Assembly: GCF_963966145.1 (NCBI RefSeq)
Contig: NC_091054.1
Coordinates: 1,364,001-1,428,000 of the forward strand
Direction: 5' to 3'
Source of the DNA: Tenebrio molitor
Taxonomy: Eukaryota > Arthropoda > Insecta > Coleoptera > Tenebrionidae
DNA length: 64,000 nt
Each line of letters starts with the position of its first letter. Positions within the stretch are counted from its first letter, which is position 1. Made by a program: the position numbers and the translations under genes. Under the pieces are notes generated by a model. The model ran no database searches, was not told where the DNA came from, and worked only from the letters and a program-made list of their open reading frames with translations. Shown here piece after piece: positions 12,401 through 27,105 of the stretch.

Positions 12401-14425
12401 CCCCCCCCCCTTCTATATAATTTTCACTTCGGAAAATCATTTAAACGCCCATAGCTCCCTTATTAAGCAACATATGGCAATGAATTTTGCACCGTTGGAT
12501 TGCTCTTGTCAAGGCGCTTCTTCTGAGTCGAAAAAAATTTGCCTGGATTTTTTCATTTTAGAGAAAATCGCAAAAAACCAAAAAATCAATATTTTTGGCT
12601 CCCACAGCAGAAAATGGGTTCAATGGCCGGAACTTTTACTATACCTGAATTCAACTGACCCTATACAATAACTGACAGCAATTTGGTTCGAATCGGCGAC
12701 AAAAATTTTTTCGAAAAACAGCACGTACCCCGCCCTTCTATATAATTTTCACTTCGGAGAATCATTTAAACGCCCATAGCTCTCTTATTAAGCAACATAT
12801 GGCAATGAATTTTGCACCGTTGGATTGCTCTTGTCAAGGCGCTTGTTCTGAGTCGAAAAAAAATTTACCTGGATTTTTTCATTTTAGAGAAAATCGCAAA
12901 AAACCAAAAAATCCATATTTTTGGCTCCCACAGCAAAAAATGGGTTCAATGGCCGGAACTTTTACTATTCCTGAATTCAACTGACCCTATACAATAACTG
13001 ACAGCAATTTGGTTCGAATCGGCGACAAAAATTTTTTCGAAAAACACCACGTACCCCCCCCCTTCTATATAATTTTCACTTCGGAAAATCATTTAAACGC
13101 CCATAGCTCGCTTATTAAGCAACATATGGCAATGAATTTTGCACCGTTGGATTGCTCTTGTCAAGGCGCTTCTTCTGAGTCGAAAAAAATTTGCCTGGAT
13201 TTTTTCATTTTAGAGAAAATCGCAAAAAACCAAAAAATCCATATTTTTGGCTCCCACAGCAAAAAATTGGTTCAATGGCCGGAACTTTTACTATACCTGA
13301 ATTCAACTGACCCTATACAATAACTGACAGCAATTTGGTTCGAATCGGCGACAAAAATTTTTTCGAAAAACACCACGTACTCCCCCCTTCTATATAATTT
13401 TCACTTCGGAAAATCATTTAAACGCCCATAGCTCCCTTATTAAGCAACATATGGCAATGAATTTTGCACCGTTGGATTGCTTTTGTCAAGGCGCTTGTTC
13501 TGAGTCGAAAAAAATTTACCTGGATTTTTTCATTTTAGAGAAAATCGCAAAAAACCGAAAAATCCATATTTTTGGCTCCCACTGCAAAAAATGGGTTCAA
13601 TGGCCGGAACTTTTACTATTCCTGAATTCAACTGACCCTATTCAATAACTGACAGCAATTTGGTTCGAATCGGCGACAAAATTTTTTTCGAAAAACACCA
13701 CGTACCCCCCCCTTCTATATAATTTTCACTTCGGAAAGTCATTTAAACGCCCATAGCTCCGTTATTAAGCAACATATGGCAATGAATTTTGCACCGTTGG
13801 ATTGCTCTTGTCCAGGCGCTTGTTCTTAGTCGAAAAAAATTTGCCTGGATTTTTTCATTTTAGAGAAAATCGCAAAAAAACAAAAAATCAATATTTTTGG
13901 CTCCCACAGCAGAAAATGGGTTCAATGGCCGGAACTTTTACTATACCTGAATTCAACTGACCCTATACAGTAACTGACAGCAATTTGGTTCGAATCGGCG
14001 ACAAAAAATTTTTCGAAAAACACCACGTACCCCGCCCTTCTATATAATTTTCACTTCGGAGAATCATTTAAACGCCCATAGCTCTCTTATTAAGCAACAT
14101 ATGGCAATGAATTTTGCACCGTTGGATTGCTCTTGTCAAGGCGCTTGTTCTGAGTCGAAAAAAATTTACCTGGATTTTTTCATTTTAGAGAAAATCGCAA
14201 AAAACCAAAAAATCCATATTTTTGGCTCCCACAGCAAAAAATGGGTTCAATGGCCGGAACTTTTACTATACCTGAATTCAACTGACCCTATACAATAACT
14301 GACAACAATTTGGTTCGAATCGGCGACAAAAATTTTTTCGAAAAACACCACGTACCCCCCCCTTCTATATTATTTTCACTTCGGAAAATCATTTAAACGC
14401 CCATAGCTCGCTTATTAATCAACAT

Positions 14426-16377
14426 ATGACAATGAATTTTGCACCGTTGGATTGCTCTTGTCAAGGCGCTTCTTCTGAGTCGAAAAAAATTTGCCTGGAT
14501 TTTTTCATTTTAGAGAAAATCGCAAAAAACCAAAAAATCAATATTTTTGGCTCCCACAGCAGAAAATGGGTTCAATGGCCGGAACTTTTACTATACCTGA
14601 ATTCAACTGACCCTATACAATAACTGACAGCAATTTGGTTCGAATCGGCGACAAAAATTTTTTCGAAAAACAGCACGTACCCCGCCCTTCTATATAATTT
14701 TCACTTCGGAGAATCATTTAAACGCCCATAGCTCTCTTATTAAGCAACATATGGCAATGAATTTTGCACCGTTGGATTGCTCTTGTCAAGGCGCTTGTTC
14801 TGAGTCGAAAAAAATTTACCTGGATTTTTTCATTTTAGAGAAAATCGCAAAAAACCAAAAAATCCATATTTTTGGCTCCCACAGCAAAAAATGGGTTCAA
14901 TGGCCGGAACTTTTACTATTCCTGAATTCAACTGACCCTATACAATAACTGACAGCAATTTGGTTCGAATCGGCGACAAAAATTTTTTCGAAAAACACCA
15001 CGTACCCCCCCCCTTCTATATAATTTTCACTTCGGAAAATCATTTAAACGCCCATAGCTCGCTTATTAAGCAACATATGGCAATGAATTTTGCACCGTTG
15101 GATTGCTCTTGTCAAGGCGCTTCTTCTGAGTCGAAAAAAATTTGCCTGGATTTTTTCATTTTAGAGAAAATCGCAAAAAACCAAAAAATCCATATTTTTG
15201 GCTCCCACAGCAAAAAATTGGTTCAATGGCCGGAACTTTTACTATACCTGAATTCAACTGACCCTATACAATAACTGACAGCAATTTGGTTCGAATCGGC
15301 GACAAAAATTTTTTCGAAAAACACCACGTACTCCCCCCTTCTATATTATTTTCACTTCGGAAAATCATTTAAACGCCCATAGCTCGCTTATTAATCAACA
15401 TATGACAATGAATTTTGCACCGTTGGATTGCTCTTGTCAAGGCGCTTCTTCTGAGTCGAAAAAAATTTGCCTGGATTTTTTCATTTTAGAGAAAATCGCA
15501 AAAAACCAAAAAATCAATATTTTTGGCTCCCACAGCAGAAAATGGGTTCAATGGCCGGAACTTTTACTATACCTGAATTCAACTGACCCTATACAATAAC
15601 TGACAGCAATTTGGTTCGAATCGGCGACAAAAATTTTTTCGAAAAACAGCACGTACCCCGCCCTTCTATATAATTTTCACTTCGGAGAATCATTTAAACG
15701 CCCATAGCTCTCTTATTAAGCAACATATGGCAATGAATTTTGCACCGTTGGATTGCTCTTGTCAAGGCGCTTGTTCTGAGTCGAAAAAAATTTACCTGGA
15801 TTTTTTCATTTTAGAGAAAATCGCAAAAAACCAAAAAATCCATATTTTTGGCTCCCACAGCAAAAAATGGGTTCAATGGCCGGAACTTTTACTATTCCTG
15901 AATTCAACTGACCCTATACAATAACTGACAGCAATTTGGTTCGAATCGGCGACAAAAATTTTTTCGAAAAACACCACGTACCCCCCCCCTTCTATATAAT
16001 TTTCACTTCGGAAAATCATTTAAACGCCCATAGCTCGCTTATTAAGCAACATATGGCAATGAATTTTGCACCGTTGGATTGCTCTTGTCAAGGCGCTTCT
16101 TCTGAGTCGAAAAAAATTTGCCTGGATTTTTTCATTTTAGAGAAAATCGCAAAAAACCAAAAAATCCATATTTTTGGCTCCCACAGCAAAAAATTGGTTC
16201 AATGGCCGGAACTTTTACTATACCTGAATTCAACTGACCCTATACAATAACTGACAGCAATTTGGTTCGAATCGGCGACAAAAATTTTTTCGAAAAACAC
16301 CACGTACTCCCCCCTTCTATATAATTTTCACTTCGGAAAATCATTTAAACGCCCATAGCTCCCTTATTAAGCAACAT
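14426..16377 (+). repeat. Higher-order repeat: 3-monomer unit, two copies
   Basis: Monomers at 14426, 14751 and 15077 recur in the same order, with the same private variants, at 15402, 15727 and 16053 (period 976 bp). Marker variants are ATGACAATG in the first monomer, CTATTCCTGAAT in the second and AAATTGGTTCAATGG in the third. Confidence 0.85.
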
Positions 16378-18655
16378 ATGGCAATGAATTTTGCACCGTT
16401 GGATTGCTTTTGTCAAGGCGCTTGTTCTGAGTCGAAAAAAATTTACCTGGATTTTTTCATTTTAGAGAAAATCGCAAAAAACCGAAAAATCCATATTTTT
16501 GGCTCCCACTGCAAAAAATGGGTTCAATGGCCGGAACTTTTACTATTCCTGAATTCAACTGACCCTATTCAATAACTGACAGCAATTTGGTTCGAATCGG
16601 CGACAAAATTTTTTTCGAAAAACACCACGTACCCCCCCCTTCTATATAATTTTCACTTCGGAAAGTCATTTAAACGCCCATAGCTCCGTTATTAAGCAAC
16701 ATATGGCAATGAATTTTGCACCGTTGGATTGCTCTTGTCCAGGCGCTTCTTCTGAGTCGAAAAAAATTTGCCTGGATTTTTTCATTTTAGAGAAAATCGC
16801 AAAAAAACAAAAAATCAATATTTTTGGCTCCCACAGCAGAAAATGGGTTCAATGGCCGGAACTTTTACTATACCTGAATTCAACTGACCCTATACAGTAA
16901 CTGACAGCAATTTGGTTCGAATCGGCGACAAAAAATTTTTCGAAAAACACCACGTACCCCGCCCTTCTATATAATTTTCACTTCGGAGAATCATTTAAAC
17001 GCCCATAGCTCTCTTATTAAGCAACATATGGCAATGAATTTTGCACCGTTGGATTGCTCTTGTCAAGGCGCTTGTTCTGAGTCGAAAAAAATTTACCTGG
17101 ATTTTTTCATTTTAGAGAAAATCGCAAAAAACCAAAAAATCCATATTTTTGGCTCCCACAGCAAAAAATGGGTTCAATGGCCGGAACTTTTACTATACCT
17201 GAATTCAACTGACCCTATACAATAACTGACAACAATTTGGTTCGAATCGGCGACAAAAATTTTTTCGAAAAACACCACGTACCCCCCCCTTCTATATTAT
17301 TTTCACTTCGGAAAATCATTTAAACGCCCATAGCTCGCTTATTAATCAACATATGACAATGAATTTTGCACCGTTGGATTGCTCTTGTCAAGGCGCTTCT
17401 TCTGAGTCGAAAAAAATTTGCCTGGATTTTTTCATTTTAGAGAAAATCGCAAAAAAACAAAAAATCAATATTTTTGGCTCCCACAACAAAAAATGGGTTC
17501 AATGGCCGGAACTTTTACTATACCTGAATTCAACTGACCCTATACAATAACTGACAGCAATTTGGTTCGAATCGGCGACAAAAATTTTTTCGAAAAACAC
17601 CACGTACCCCCCCTTCTATATAATTTTCACTTCGGAAAATCATTTAAACGCCCATAGCTCCCTTATTAAGCAACATATGGCAATGAATTTTGCACCGTTG
17701 GATTGCTCTTGTCAAGGCGCTTGTTCTGAGTCGAAAAAAATTTACCTGGATTTTTTCATTTTAGAGAAAATCACAAAAAACCAAAAAATCAATATTTTTG
17801 GCTCCCACAGCAAAAAATGGGTTCAATGGCCGGAACTTTTACTATTCCTGAATTCAACTGACCCTATACAATAACTGACAGCAATTTGGTTCGAATCGGC
17901 GACAAAAATTTTTTCGAAAAACACCACGTACCCCCCCCCCCCCCTTCTATATAATTTTCACTTCGGATTTAAACGCCCATAGCTCTCTTATTAAGCAACA
18001 TATGGCAATGAATTTTGCACCGTTGGATTGCTCTTGTCAAGGCGCTTGTTCTGAGTCGAAAAAAATTTACCTGGATTTTTTCATTTTAGAGAAAATCGCA
18101 AAAAACCAAAAAATCCATATTTTTGGCTCCCACAGCAAAAAATGGGTTCAATGGCCGGAACTTTTACTATTCCTGAATTCAACTGACCCTATACAATAAC
18201 TGACAGCAATTTGGTTCGAATCGGCGACAAAAATTTTTTCGAAAAACACCACGTACCCCCCCCCCTTCTATATAATTTTCACTTCGGAAAATCATTTAAA
18301 CGCCCATAGCTCGCTTATTAAGCAACATATGGCAATGAATTTTGCACCGTTGGATTGCTCTTGTCAAGGCGCTTCTTCTGAGTCGAAAAAAATTTGCCTG
18401 GATTTTTTCATTTTAGAGAAAATCGCAAAAAACCAAAAAATCCATATTTTTGGCTCCCACAGCAAAAAATGGGTTCAATGGCCGGAACTTTTACTATACC
18501 TGAATTCAACTGACCCTATACAATAACTGACAGCAATTTGGTTCGAATCGGCGACAAAAATTTTTTCGAAAAACACCACGTACCCCCCCCCCTTCTATAT
18601 AATTTTCACTTCGGAAAATCATTTAAACGCCCATAGCTCGCTTATTAAGCAACAT

Positions 18656-21600
18656 ATGGCAATGAATTTTGCACCGTTGGATTGCTCTTGTCAAGGCGCT
18701 TCTTCTGAGTCGAAAAAAATTTGCCTGGATTTTTTCATTTTAGAGAAAATCGCAAAAAACCAAAAAATCCATATTTTTGGCTCCCACAGCAAAAAATTGG
18801 TTCAATGGCCGGAACTTTTACTATACCTGAATTCAACTGACCCTATACAATAACTGACAGCAATTTGGTTCGAATCGGCGACAAAAATTTTTTCGAAAAA
18901 CACCACGTACTCCCCCCTTCTATATAATTTTCACTTCGGAAAATCATTTAAACGCCCATAGCTCCCTTATTAAGCAACATATGGCAATGAATTTTGCACC
19001 GTTGGATTGCTTTTGTCAAGGCGCTTGTTCTGAGTCGAAAAAAATTTACCTGGATTTTTTCATTTTAGAGAAAATCGCAAAAAACCGAAAAATCCATATT
19101 TTTGGCTCCCACTGCAAAAAATGGGTTCAATGGCCGGAACTTTTACTATTCCTGAATTCAACTGACCCTATTCAATAACTGACAGCAATTTGGTTCGAAT
19201 CGGCGACAAAATTTTTTTCGAAAAACACCACGTACCCCCCCCTTCTATATAATTTTCACTTCGGAAAGTCATTTAAACGCCCATAGCTCCGTTATTAAGC
19301 AACATATGGCAATGAATTTTGCACCGTTGGATTGCTCTTGTCCAGGCGCTTGTTCTTAGTCGAAAAAAATTTGCCTGGATTTTTTCATTTTAGAGAAAAT
19401 CGCAAAAAAACAAAAAATCAATATTTTTGGCTCCCACAGCAGAAAATGGGTTCAATGGCCGGAACTTTTACTATACCTGAATTCAACTGACCCTATACAG
19501 TAACTGACAGCAATTTGGTTCGAATCGGCGACAAAAAATTTTTCGAAAAACACCACGTACCCCGCCCTTCTATATAATTTTCACTTCGGAGAATCATTTA
19601 AACGCCCATAGCTCTCTTATTAAGCAACATATGGCAATGAATTTTGCACCGTTGGATTGCTCTTGTCAAGGCGCTTGTTCTGAGTCGAAAAAAATTTACC
19701 TGGATTTTTTCATTTTAGAGAAAATCGCAAAAAACCAAAAAATCCATATTTTTGGCTCCCACAGCAAAAAATGGGTTCAATGGCCGGAACTTTTACTATA
19801 CCTGAATTCAACTGACCCTATACAATAACTGACAACAATTTGGTTCGAATCGGCGACAAAAATTTTTTCGAAAAACACCACGTACCCCCCCCTTCTATAT
19901 TATTTTCACTTCGGAAAATCATTTAAACGCCCATAGCTCGCTTATTAATCAACATATGACAATGAATTTTGCACCGTTGGATTGCTCTTGTCAAGGCGCT
20001 TCTTCTGAGTCGAAAAAAATTTGCCTGGATTTTTTCATTTTAGAGAAAATCGCAAAAAAACAAAAAATCAATATTTTTGGCTCCCACAGCAGAAAATGGG
20101 TTCAATGGCCGGAACTTTTACTATACCTGAATTCAACTGACCCTATACAGTAACTGACAGCAATTTGGTTCGAATCGGCGACAAAAAATTTTTCGAAAAA
20201 CACCACGTACCCCGCCCTTCTATATAATTTTCACTTCGGAGAATCATTTAAACGCCCATAGCTCTCTTATTAAGCAACATATGGCAATGAATTTTGCACC
20301 GTTGGATTGCTCTTGTCAAGGCGCTTGTTCTGAGTCGAAAAAAATTTACCTGGATTTTTTCATTTTAGAGAAAATCGCAAAAAACCAAAAAATCCATATT
20401 TTTGGCTCCCACAGCAAAAAATGGGTTCAATGGCCGGAACTTTTACTATACCTGAATTCAACTGACCCTATACAATAACTGACAACAATTTGGTTCGAAT
20501 CGGCGACAAAAATTTTTTCGAAAAACACCACGTACCCCCCCCTTCTATATTATTTTCACTTCGGAAAATCATTTAAACGCCCATAGCTCGCTTATTAATC
20601 AACATATGACAATGAATTTTGCACCGTTGGATTGCTCTTGTCAAGGCGCTTCTTCTGAGTCGAAAAAAATTTGCCTGGATTTTTTCATTTTAGAGAAAAT
20701 CGCAAAAAAACAAAAAATCAATATTTTTGGCTCCCACAGCAAAAAATGGGTTCAATGGCCGGAACTTTTACTATACCTGAATTCAACTGACCCTATACAA
20801 TAACTGACAGCAATTTGGTTCGAATCGGCGACAAAAATTTTTTCGAAAAACACCACGTACCCCCCCTTCTATATAATTTTCACTTCGGAAAATCATTTAA
20901 ACGCCCATAGCTCCCTTATTAAGCAACATATGGCAATGAATTTTGCACCGTTGGATTGCTCTTGTCAAGGCGCTTGTTCTGAGTCGAAAAAAATTTACCT
21001 GGATTTTTTCATTTTAGAGAAAATCACAAAAAACCAAAAAATCAATATTTTTGGCTCCCACAGCAAAAAATGGGTTCAATGGCCGGAACTTTTACTATTC
21101 CTGAATTCAACTGACCCTATACAATAACTGACAGCAATTTGGTTCGAATCGGCGACAAAAAATTTTTCGAAAAACACCACGTACCCCGCCCTTCTATATA
21201 ATTTTCACTTCGGAAAATCATTTAAACGCCCATAGCTCCCTTATTAAGCAACATATGGCAATGAATTTTGCACCGTTGGATTGCTCTTGTCAAGGCGCTT
21301 CTTCTGAGTCGAAAAAAATTTGCCTGGATTTTTTCATTTTAGAGAAAATCGCAAAAAACCAAAAAATCCATATTTTTGGCTCCCACAGCAAAAAATTGGT
21401 TCAATGGCCGGAACTTTTACTATACCTGAATTCAACTGACCCTATACAATAACTGACAGCAATTTGGTTCGAATCGGCGACAAAAATTTTTTCGAAAAAC
21501 ACCACGTACTCCCCCCTTCTATATAATTTTCACTTCGGAAAATCATTTAAACGCCCATAGCTCCCTTATTAAGCAACATATGGCAATGAATTTTGCACCG

Positions 21601-23853
21601 TTGGATTGCTTTTGTCAAGGCGCTTGTTCTGAGTCGAAAAAAATTTACCTGGATTTTTTCATTTTAGAGAAAATCGCAAAAAACCGAAAAATCCATATTT
21701 TTGGCTCCCACTGCAAAAAATGGGTTCAATGGCCGGAACTTTTACTATTCCTGAATTCAACTGACCCTATTCAATAACTGACAGCAATTTGGTTCGAATC
21801 GGCGACAAAATTTTTTTCGAAAAACACCACGTACCCCCCCCTTCTATATAATTTTCACTTCGGAAAGTCATTTAAACGCCCATAGCTCCGTTATTAAGCA
21901 ACATATGGCAATGAATTTTGCACCGTTGGATTGCTCTTGTCCAGGCGCTTGTTCTTAGTCGAAAAAAATTTGCCTGGATTTTTTCATTTTAGAGAAAATC
22001 GCAAAAAAACAAAAAATCAATATTTTTGGCTCCCACAGCAGAAAATGGGTTCAATGGCCGGAACTTTTACTATACCTGAATTCAACTGACCCTATACAGT
22101 AACTGACAGCAATTTGGTTCGAATCGGCGACAAAAAATTTTTCGAAAAACACCACGTACCCCGCCCTTCTATATAATTTTCACTTCGGAGAATCATTTAA
22201 ACGCCCATAGCTCTCTTATTAAGCAACATATGGCAATGAATTTTGCACCGTTGGATTGCTCTTGTCAAGGCGCTTGTTCTGAGTCGAAAAAAATTTACCT
22301 GGATTTTTTCATTTTAGAGAAAATCGCAAAAAACCAAAAAATCCATATTTTTGGCTCCCACAGCAAAAAATGGGTTCAATGGCCGGAACTTTTACTATAC
22401 CTGAATTCAACTGACCCTATACAATAACTGACAACAATTTGGTTCGAATCGGCGACAAAAATTTTTTCGAAAAACACCACGTACCCCCCCCTTCTATATT
22501 ATTTTCACTTCGGAAAATCATTTAAACGCCCATAGCTCGCTTATTAATCAACATATGACAATGAATTTTGCACCGTTGGATTGCTCTTGTCAAGGCGCTT
22601 CTTCTGAGTCGAAAAAAATTTGCCTGGATTTTTTCATTTTAGAGAAAATCGCAAAAAAACAAAAAATCAATATTTTTGGCTCCCACAGCAGAAAATGGGT
22701 TCAATGGCCGGAACTTTTACTATACCTGAATTCAACTGACCCTATACAGTAACTGACAGCAATTTGGTTCGAATCGGCGACAAAAAATTTTTCGAAAAAC
22801 ACCACGTACCCCGCCCTTCTATATAATTTTCACTTCGGAGAATCATTTAAACGCCCATAGCTCTCTTATTAAGCAACATATGGCAATGAATTTTGCACCG
22901 TTGGATTGCTCTTGTCAAGGCGCTTGTTCTGAGTCGAAAAAAATTTACCTGGATTTTTTCATTTTAGAGAAAATCGCAAAAAACCAAAAAATCCATATTT
23001 TTGGCTCCCACAGCAAAAAATGGGTTCAATGGCCGGAACTTTTACTATACCTGAATTCAACTGACCCTATACAATAACTGACAACAATTTGGTTCGAATC
23101 GGCGACAAAAATTTTTTCGAAAAACACCACGTACCCCCCCCTTCTATATTATTTTCACTTCGGAAAATCATTTAAACGCCCATAGCTCGCTTATTAATCA
23201 ACATATGACAATGAATTTTGCACCGTTGGATTGCTCTTGTCAAGGCGCTTCTTCTGAGTCGAAAAAAATTTGCCTGGATTTTTTCATTTTAGAGAAAATC
23301 GCAAAAAAACAAAAAATCAATATTTTTGGCTCCCACAGCAAAAAATGGGTTCAATGGCCGGAACTTTTACTATACCTGAATTCAACTGACCCTATACAAT
23401 AACTGACAGCAATTTGGTTCGAATCGGCGACAAAAATTTTTTCGAAAAACACCACGTACCCCCCCTTCTATATAATTTTCACTTCGGAAAATCATTTAAA
23501 CGCCCATAGCTCCCTTATTAAGCAACATATGGCAATGAATTTTGCACCGTTGGATTGCTCTTGTCAAGGCGCTTGTTCTGAGTCGAAAAAAATTTACCTG
23601 GATTTTTTCATTTTAGAGAAAATCACAAAAAACCAAAAAATCAATATTTTTGGCTCCCACAGCAAAAAATGGGTTCAATGGCCGGAACTTTTACTATTCC
23701 TGAATTCAACTGACCCTATACAATAACTGACAGCAATTTGGTTCGAATCGGCGACAAAAAATTTTTCGAAAAACACCACGTACCCCGCCCTTCTATATAA
23801 TTTTCACTTCGGAAAATCATTTAAACGCCCATAGCTCCCTTATTAAGCAACAT
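18656..23853 (+). repeat. Higher-order repeat: 8-monomer unit, two copies
   Basis: Monomers starting at 18656, 18981, 19306, 19631, 19956, 20281, 20606 and 20930 recur in order at 21255, 21580, 21905, 22230, 22555, 22880, 23205 and 23529 (period 2599 bp). All eight encode identical frames pairwise. The broken frame with TCTTAG is carried along (19306 and 21905). Partial versions of the same order begin at 13126 and 16053. Confidence 0.9.
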
Positions 23854-26800
23854 ATGGCAATGAATTTTGCACCGTTGGATTGCTCTTGTCAAGGCGCTTC
23901 TTCTGAGTCGAAAAAAATTTGCCTGGATTTTTTCATTTTAGAGAAAATCGCAAAAAACCAAAAAATCAATATTTTTGGCTCCCACAGCAGAAAATGGGTT
24001 CAATGGCCGGAACTTTTACTATACCTGAATTCAACTGACCCTATACAGTAACTGACAGCAATTTGGTTCGAATCGGCGACAAAAAATTTTTCGAAAAACA
24101 CCACGTACCCCGCCCTTCTATATAATTTTCACTTCGGAGAATCATTTAAACGCCCATAGCTCTCTTATTAAGCAACATATGGCAATGAATTTTGCACCGT
24201 TGGATTGCTCTTGTCAAGGCGCTTGTTCTGAGTCGAAAAAAATTTACCTGGATTTTTTCATTTTAGAGAAAATCGCAAAAAAACAAAAAATCCATATTTT
24301 TGGCTCCCACAGCAAAAAATGGGTTCAATGGCCGGAACTTTTACTATACCTGAATTCAACTGACCCTATACAATAACTGACAGCAATTTGGTTCGAATCG
24401 GCGACAAAAATGTTTTCGAAAAACACCACGTACCCCCCCCTTCTATATAATTTTCACTTCGGAAAATCATTTAAACGCCCATAGCTCGCTTATTAAGCAA
24501 CATATGGCAATGAATTTTGCACCGTTGGATTGCTCTTGTCAAGGCGCTTCTTCTGAGTCGAAAAAAATTTGCCTGGATTTTTTCATTTTAGAGAAAATCG
24601 CAAAAAACCAAAAAATCCATATTTTTGGCTCCCACAGCAAAAAATGGGTTCAATGGCCGGAACTTTTACTATACCTGAATTCAACTGACCCTATACAATA
24701 ACTGACAGCAATTTGGTTCGAATCGGCGACAAAAATTTTTTCGAAAAACACCACGTACTCCCCCCTTCTATATAATTTTCACTTCGGAAAATCATTTAAA
24801 CGCCCATAGCTCCCTTATTAAGCAACATATGGCAATGAATTTTGCACCGTTGGATTGCTTTTGTCAAGGCGCTTGTTCTGAGTCGAAAAAAATTTACCTG
24901 GATTTTTTCATTTTAGAGAAAATCGCAAAAAACCAAAAAATCCATATTTTTGGCTCCCACAGCAAAAAATGGGTTCAATGGCCGGAACTTTTACTATACC
25001 TGAATTCAACTGACCCTATACAATAACTGACAGCAATTTGGTTCGAATCGGCGACAAAAATTTTTTCGAAAAACACCACGTACTCCCCCCTTCTATATAA
25101 TTTTCACTTCGGAAAATCATTTAAACGCCCATAGCTCCCTTATTAAGCAACATATGGCAATGAATTTTGCACCGTTGGATTGCTTTTGTCAAGGCGCTTG
25201 TTCTGAGTCGAAAAAAATTTACCTGGATTTTTTCATTTTAGAGAAAATCGCAAAAAACCAAAAAATCCATATTTTTGGCTCCCACAGCAAAAAATGGGTT
25301 CAATGGCCGGAACTTTTACTATACCTGAATTCAACTGACCCTATACAATAACTGACAGCAATTTGGTTCGAATCGGCGACAAAAATTTTTTCGAAAAACA
25401 CCACGTACTTCCCCCCTTCTATATAATTTTCACTTCGGAAAATCATTTAAACGCCCATAGCTCCCTTATTAAGCAACATATGGCAATGAATTTTGCACCG
25501 TTGGATTGCTCTTGTCAAGGCGCTTCTTCTGAGTCGAAAAAAATTTACCTGGATTTTTTCATTTTAGAGAAAATCGCAAAAAAACAAAAAATCCATATTT
25601 TTGGCTCCCACAGCAAAAAATGGGTTCAATGGCCGGAACTTTTACTATACCTGAATTCAACTGACCCTATACAATAACTGACAGCAATTTGGTTCGAATC
25701 GGCGACAAAAATGTTTTCGAAAAACACCACGTACCCCCCCTTCTATATAATTTTCACTTCGGAAAATCATTTAAACGCCCATAGCTCCCTTATTAAGCAA
25801 CATATGGCAATGAATTTTGCACCGTTGGATTGCCCTTGTCAAGGCGCTTCTTGTGAGTCGAAAAAAAATTTACCTGGATTTTTTCATTTTAGAGAAAATC
25901 ACAAAAAACCGAAAAATCCATATTTTTGGCTCCCACTGCAAAAAATGGGTTCAATGGCCGGAACTTTTACTATTCCTGAATTCAACTGACCCTATACAAT
26001 AACTGACAGCAATTTGGTTCGAATCGGCGACAAAAATTTTTTCGAAAAACACCACGTACCCCCCCCCTTCTATATTATTTTCACTTCGGAAAATCATTTA
26101 AACGCCCATAGCTCGCTTATTAATCAACATATGACAATGAATTTTGCACCGTTGGATTGCTCTTGTCAAGGCGCTTCTTCTGAGTCGAAAAAAATTTGCC
26201 TGGATTTTTTCATTTTAGAGAAAATCGCAAAAAAACAAAAAATCAATATTTTTGGCTCCCACAGCAAAAAATGGGTTCAATGGCCGGAACTTTTACTATA
26301 CCTGAATTCAACTGACACTATACAATAACTGATAGCAATTTGGTTCGAATCGGCGACAAAAATTTTTTCGAAAAACACCACGTACCCCCCCCTTCTATAT
26401 AATTTTCACTTCGGAAAGTCATTTAAACGCCCATAGCTCCCTTATTAAGCAACATATGGCAATGAATTTTGCACCGTTGGATTGCTCTTGTCAAGGCGCT
26501 TGTTCTGAGTCGAAAAAAATTTACCTGGATTTTTTCATTTTAGAGAAAATCACAATAAACCGAAAAATCCATATTTTTGGCTCCCACAGCAAAAAATGGG
26601 TTCAATGGCCGGAACTTTTACTATTCCTGAATTCAACTGACCCTATACAATAACTGACAGCAATTTGGTTCGAATCGGCGACAAAAATTTTTTCGAAAAA
26701 CACCACGTACCCCCCCCCCCCCCTTCTATATAATTTTCACTTCGGATTTAAACGCCCATAGCTCGCTTATTAAGCAACATATGGCAATGAATTTTGCACC

Positions 26801-27105
26801 GTTGGATTGCTCTTGTCAAGGCGCTTGTTCTGAGTCGAAAAAAATTTACCTGGATTTTTTCATTTTAGAGAAAATCACAAAAAACCGAAAAATCCATATT
26901 TTTGGCTCCCACAGCAAAAAATGGGTTCAATGGCCGGAACTTTTACTATTCCTGAATTCAACTGACCCTATACAATAACTGACAGCAATTTGGTTCGAAT
27001 CGGCGACAAAAAAATTTTCGAAAAACACCACGTACCCCCCCCTTCTATATTATATTCACTTCGGAAAATCATTTAAACGCCCATAGCTCGCTTATTAATC
27101 AACAT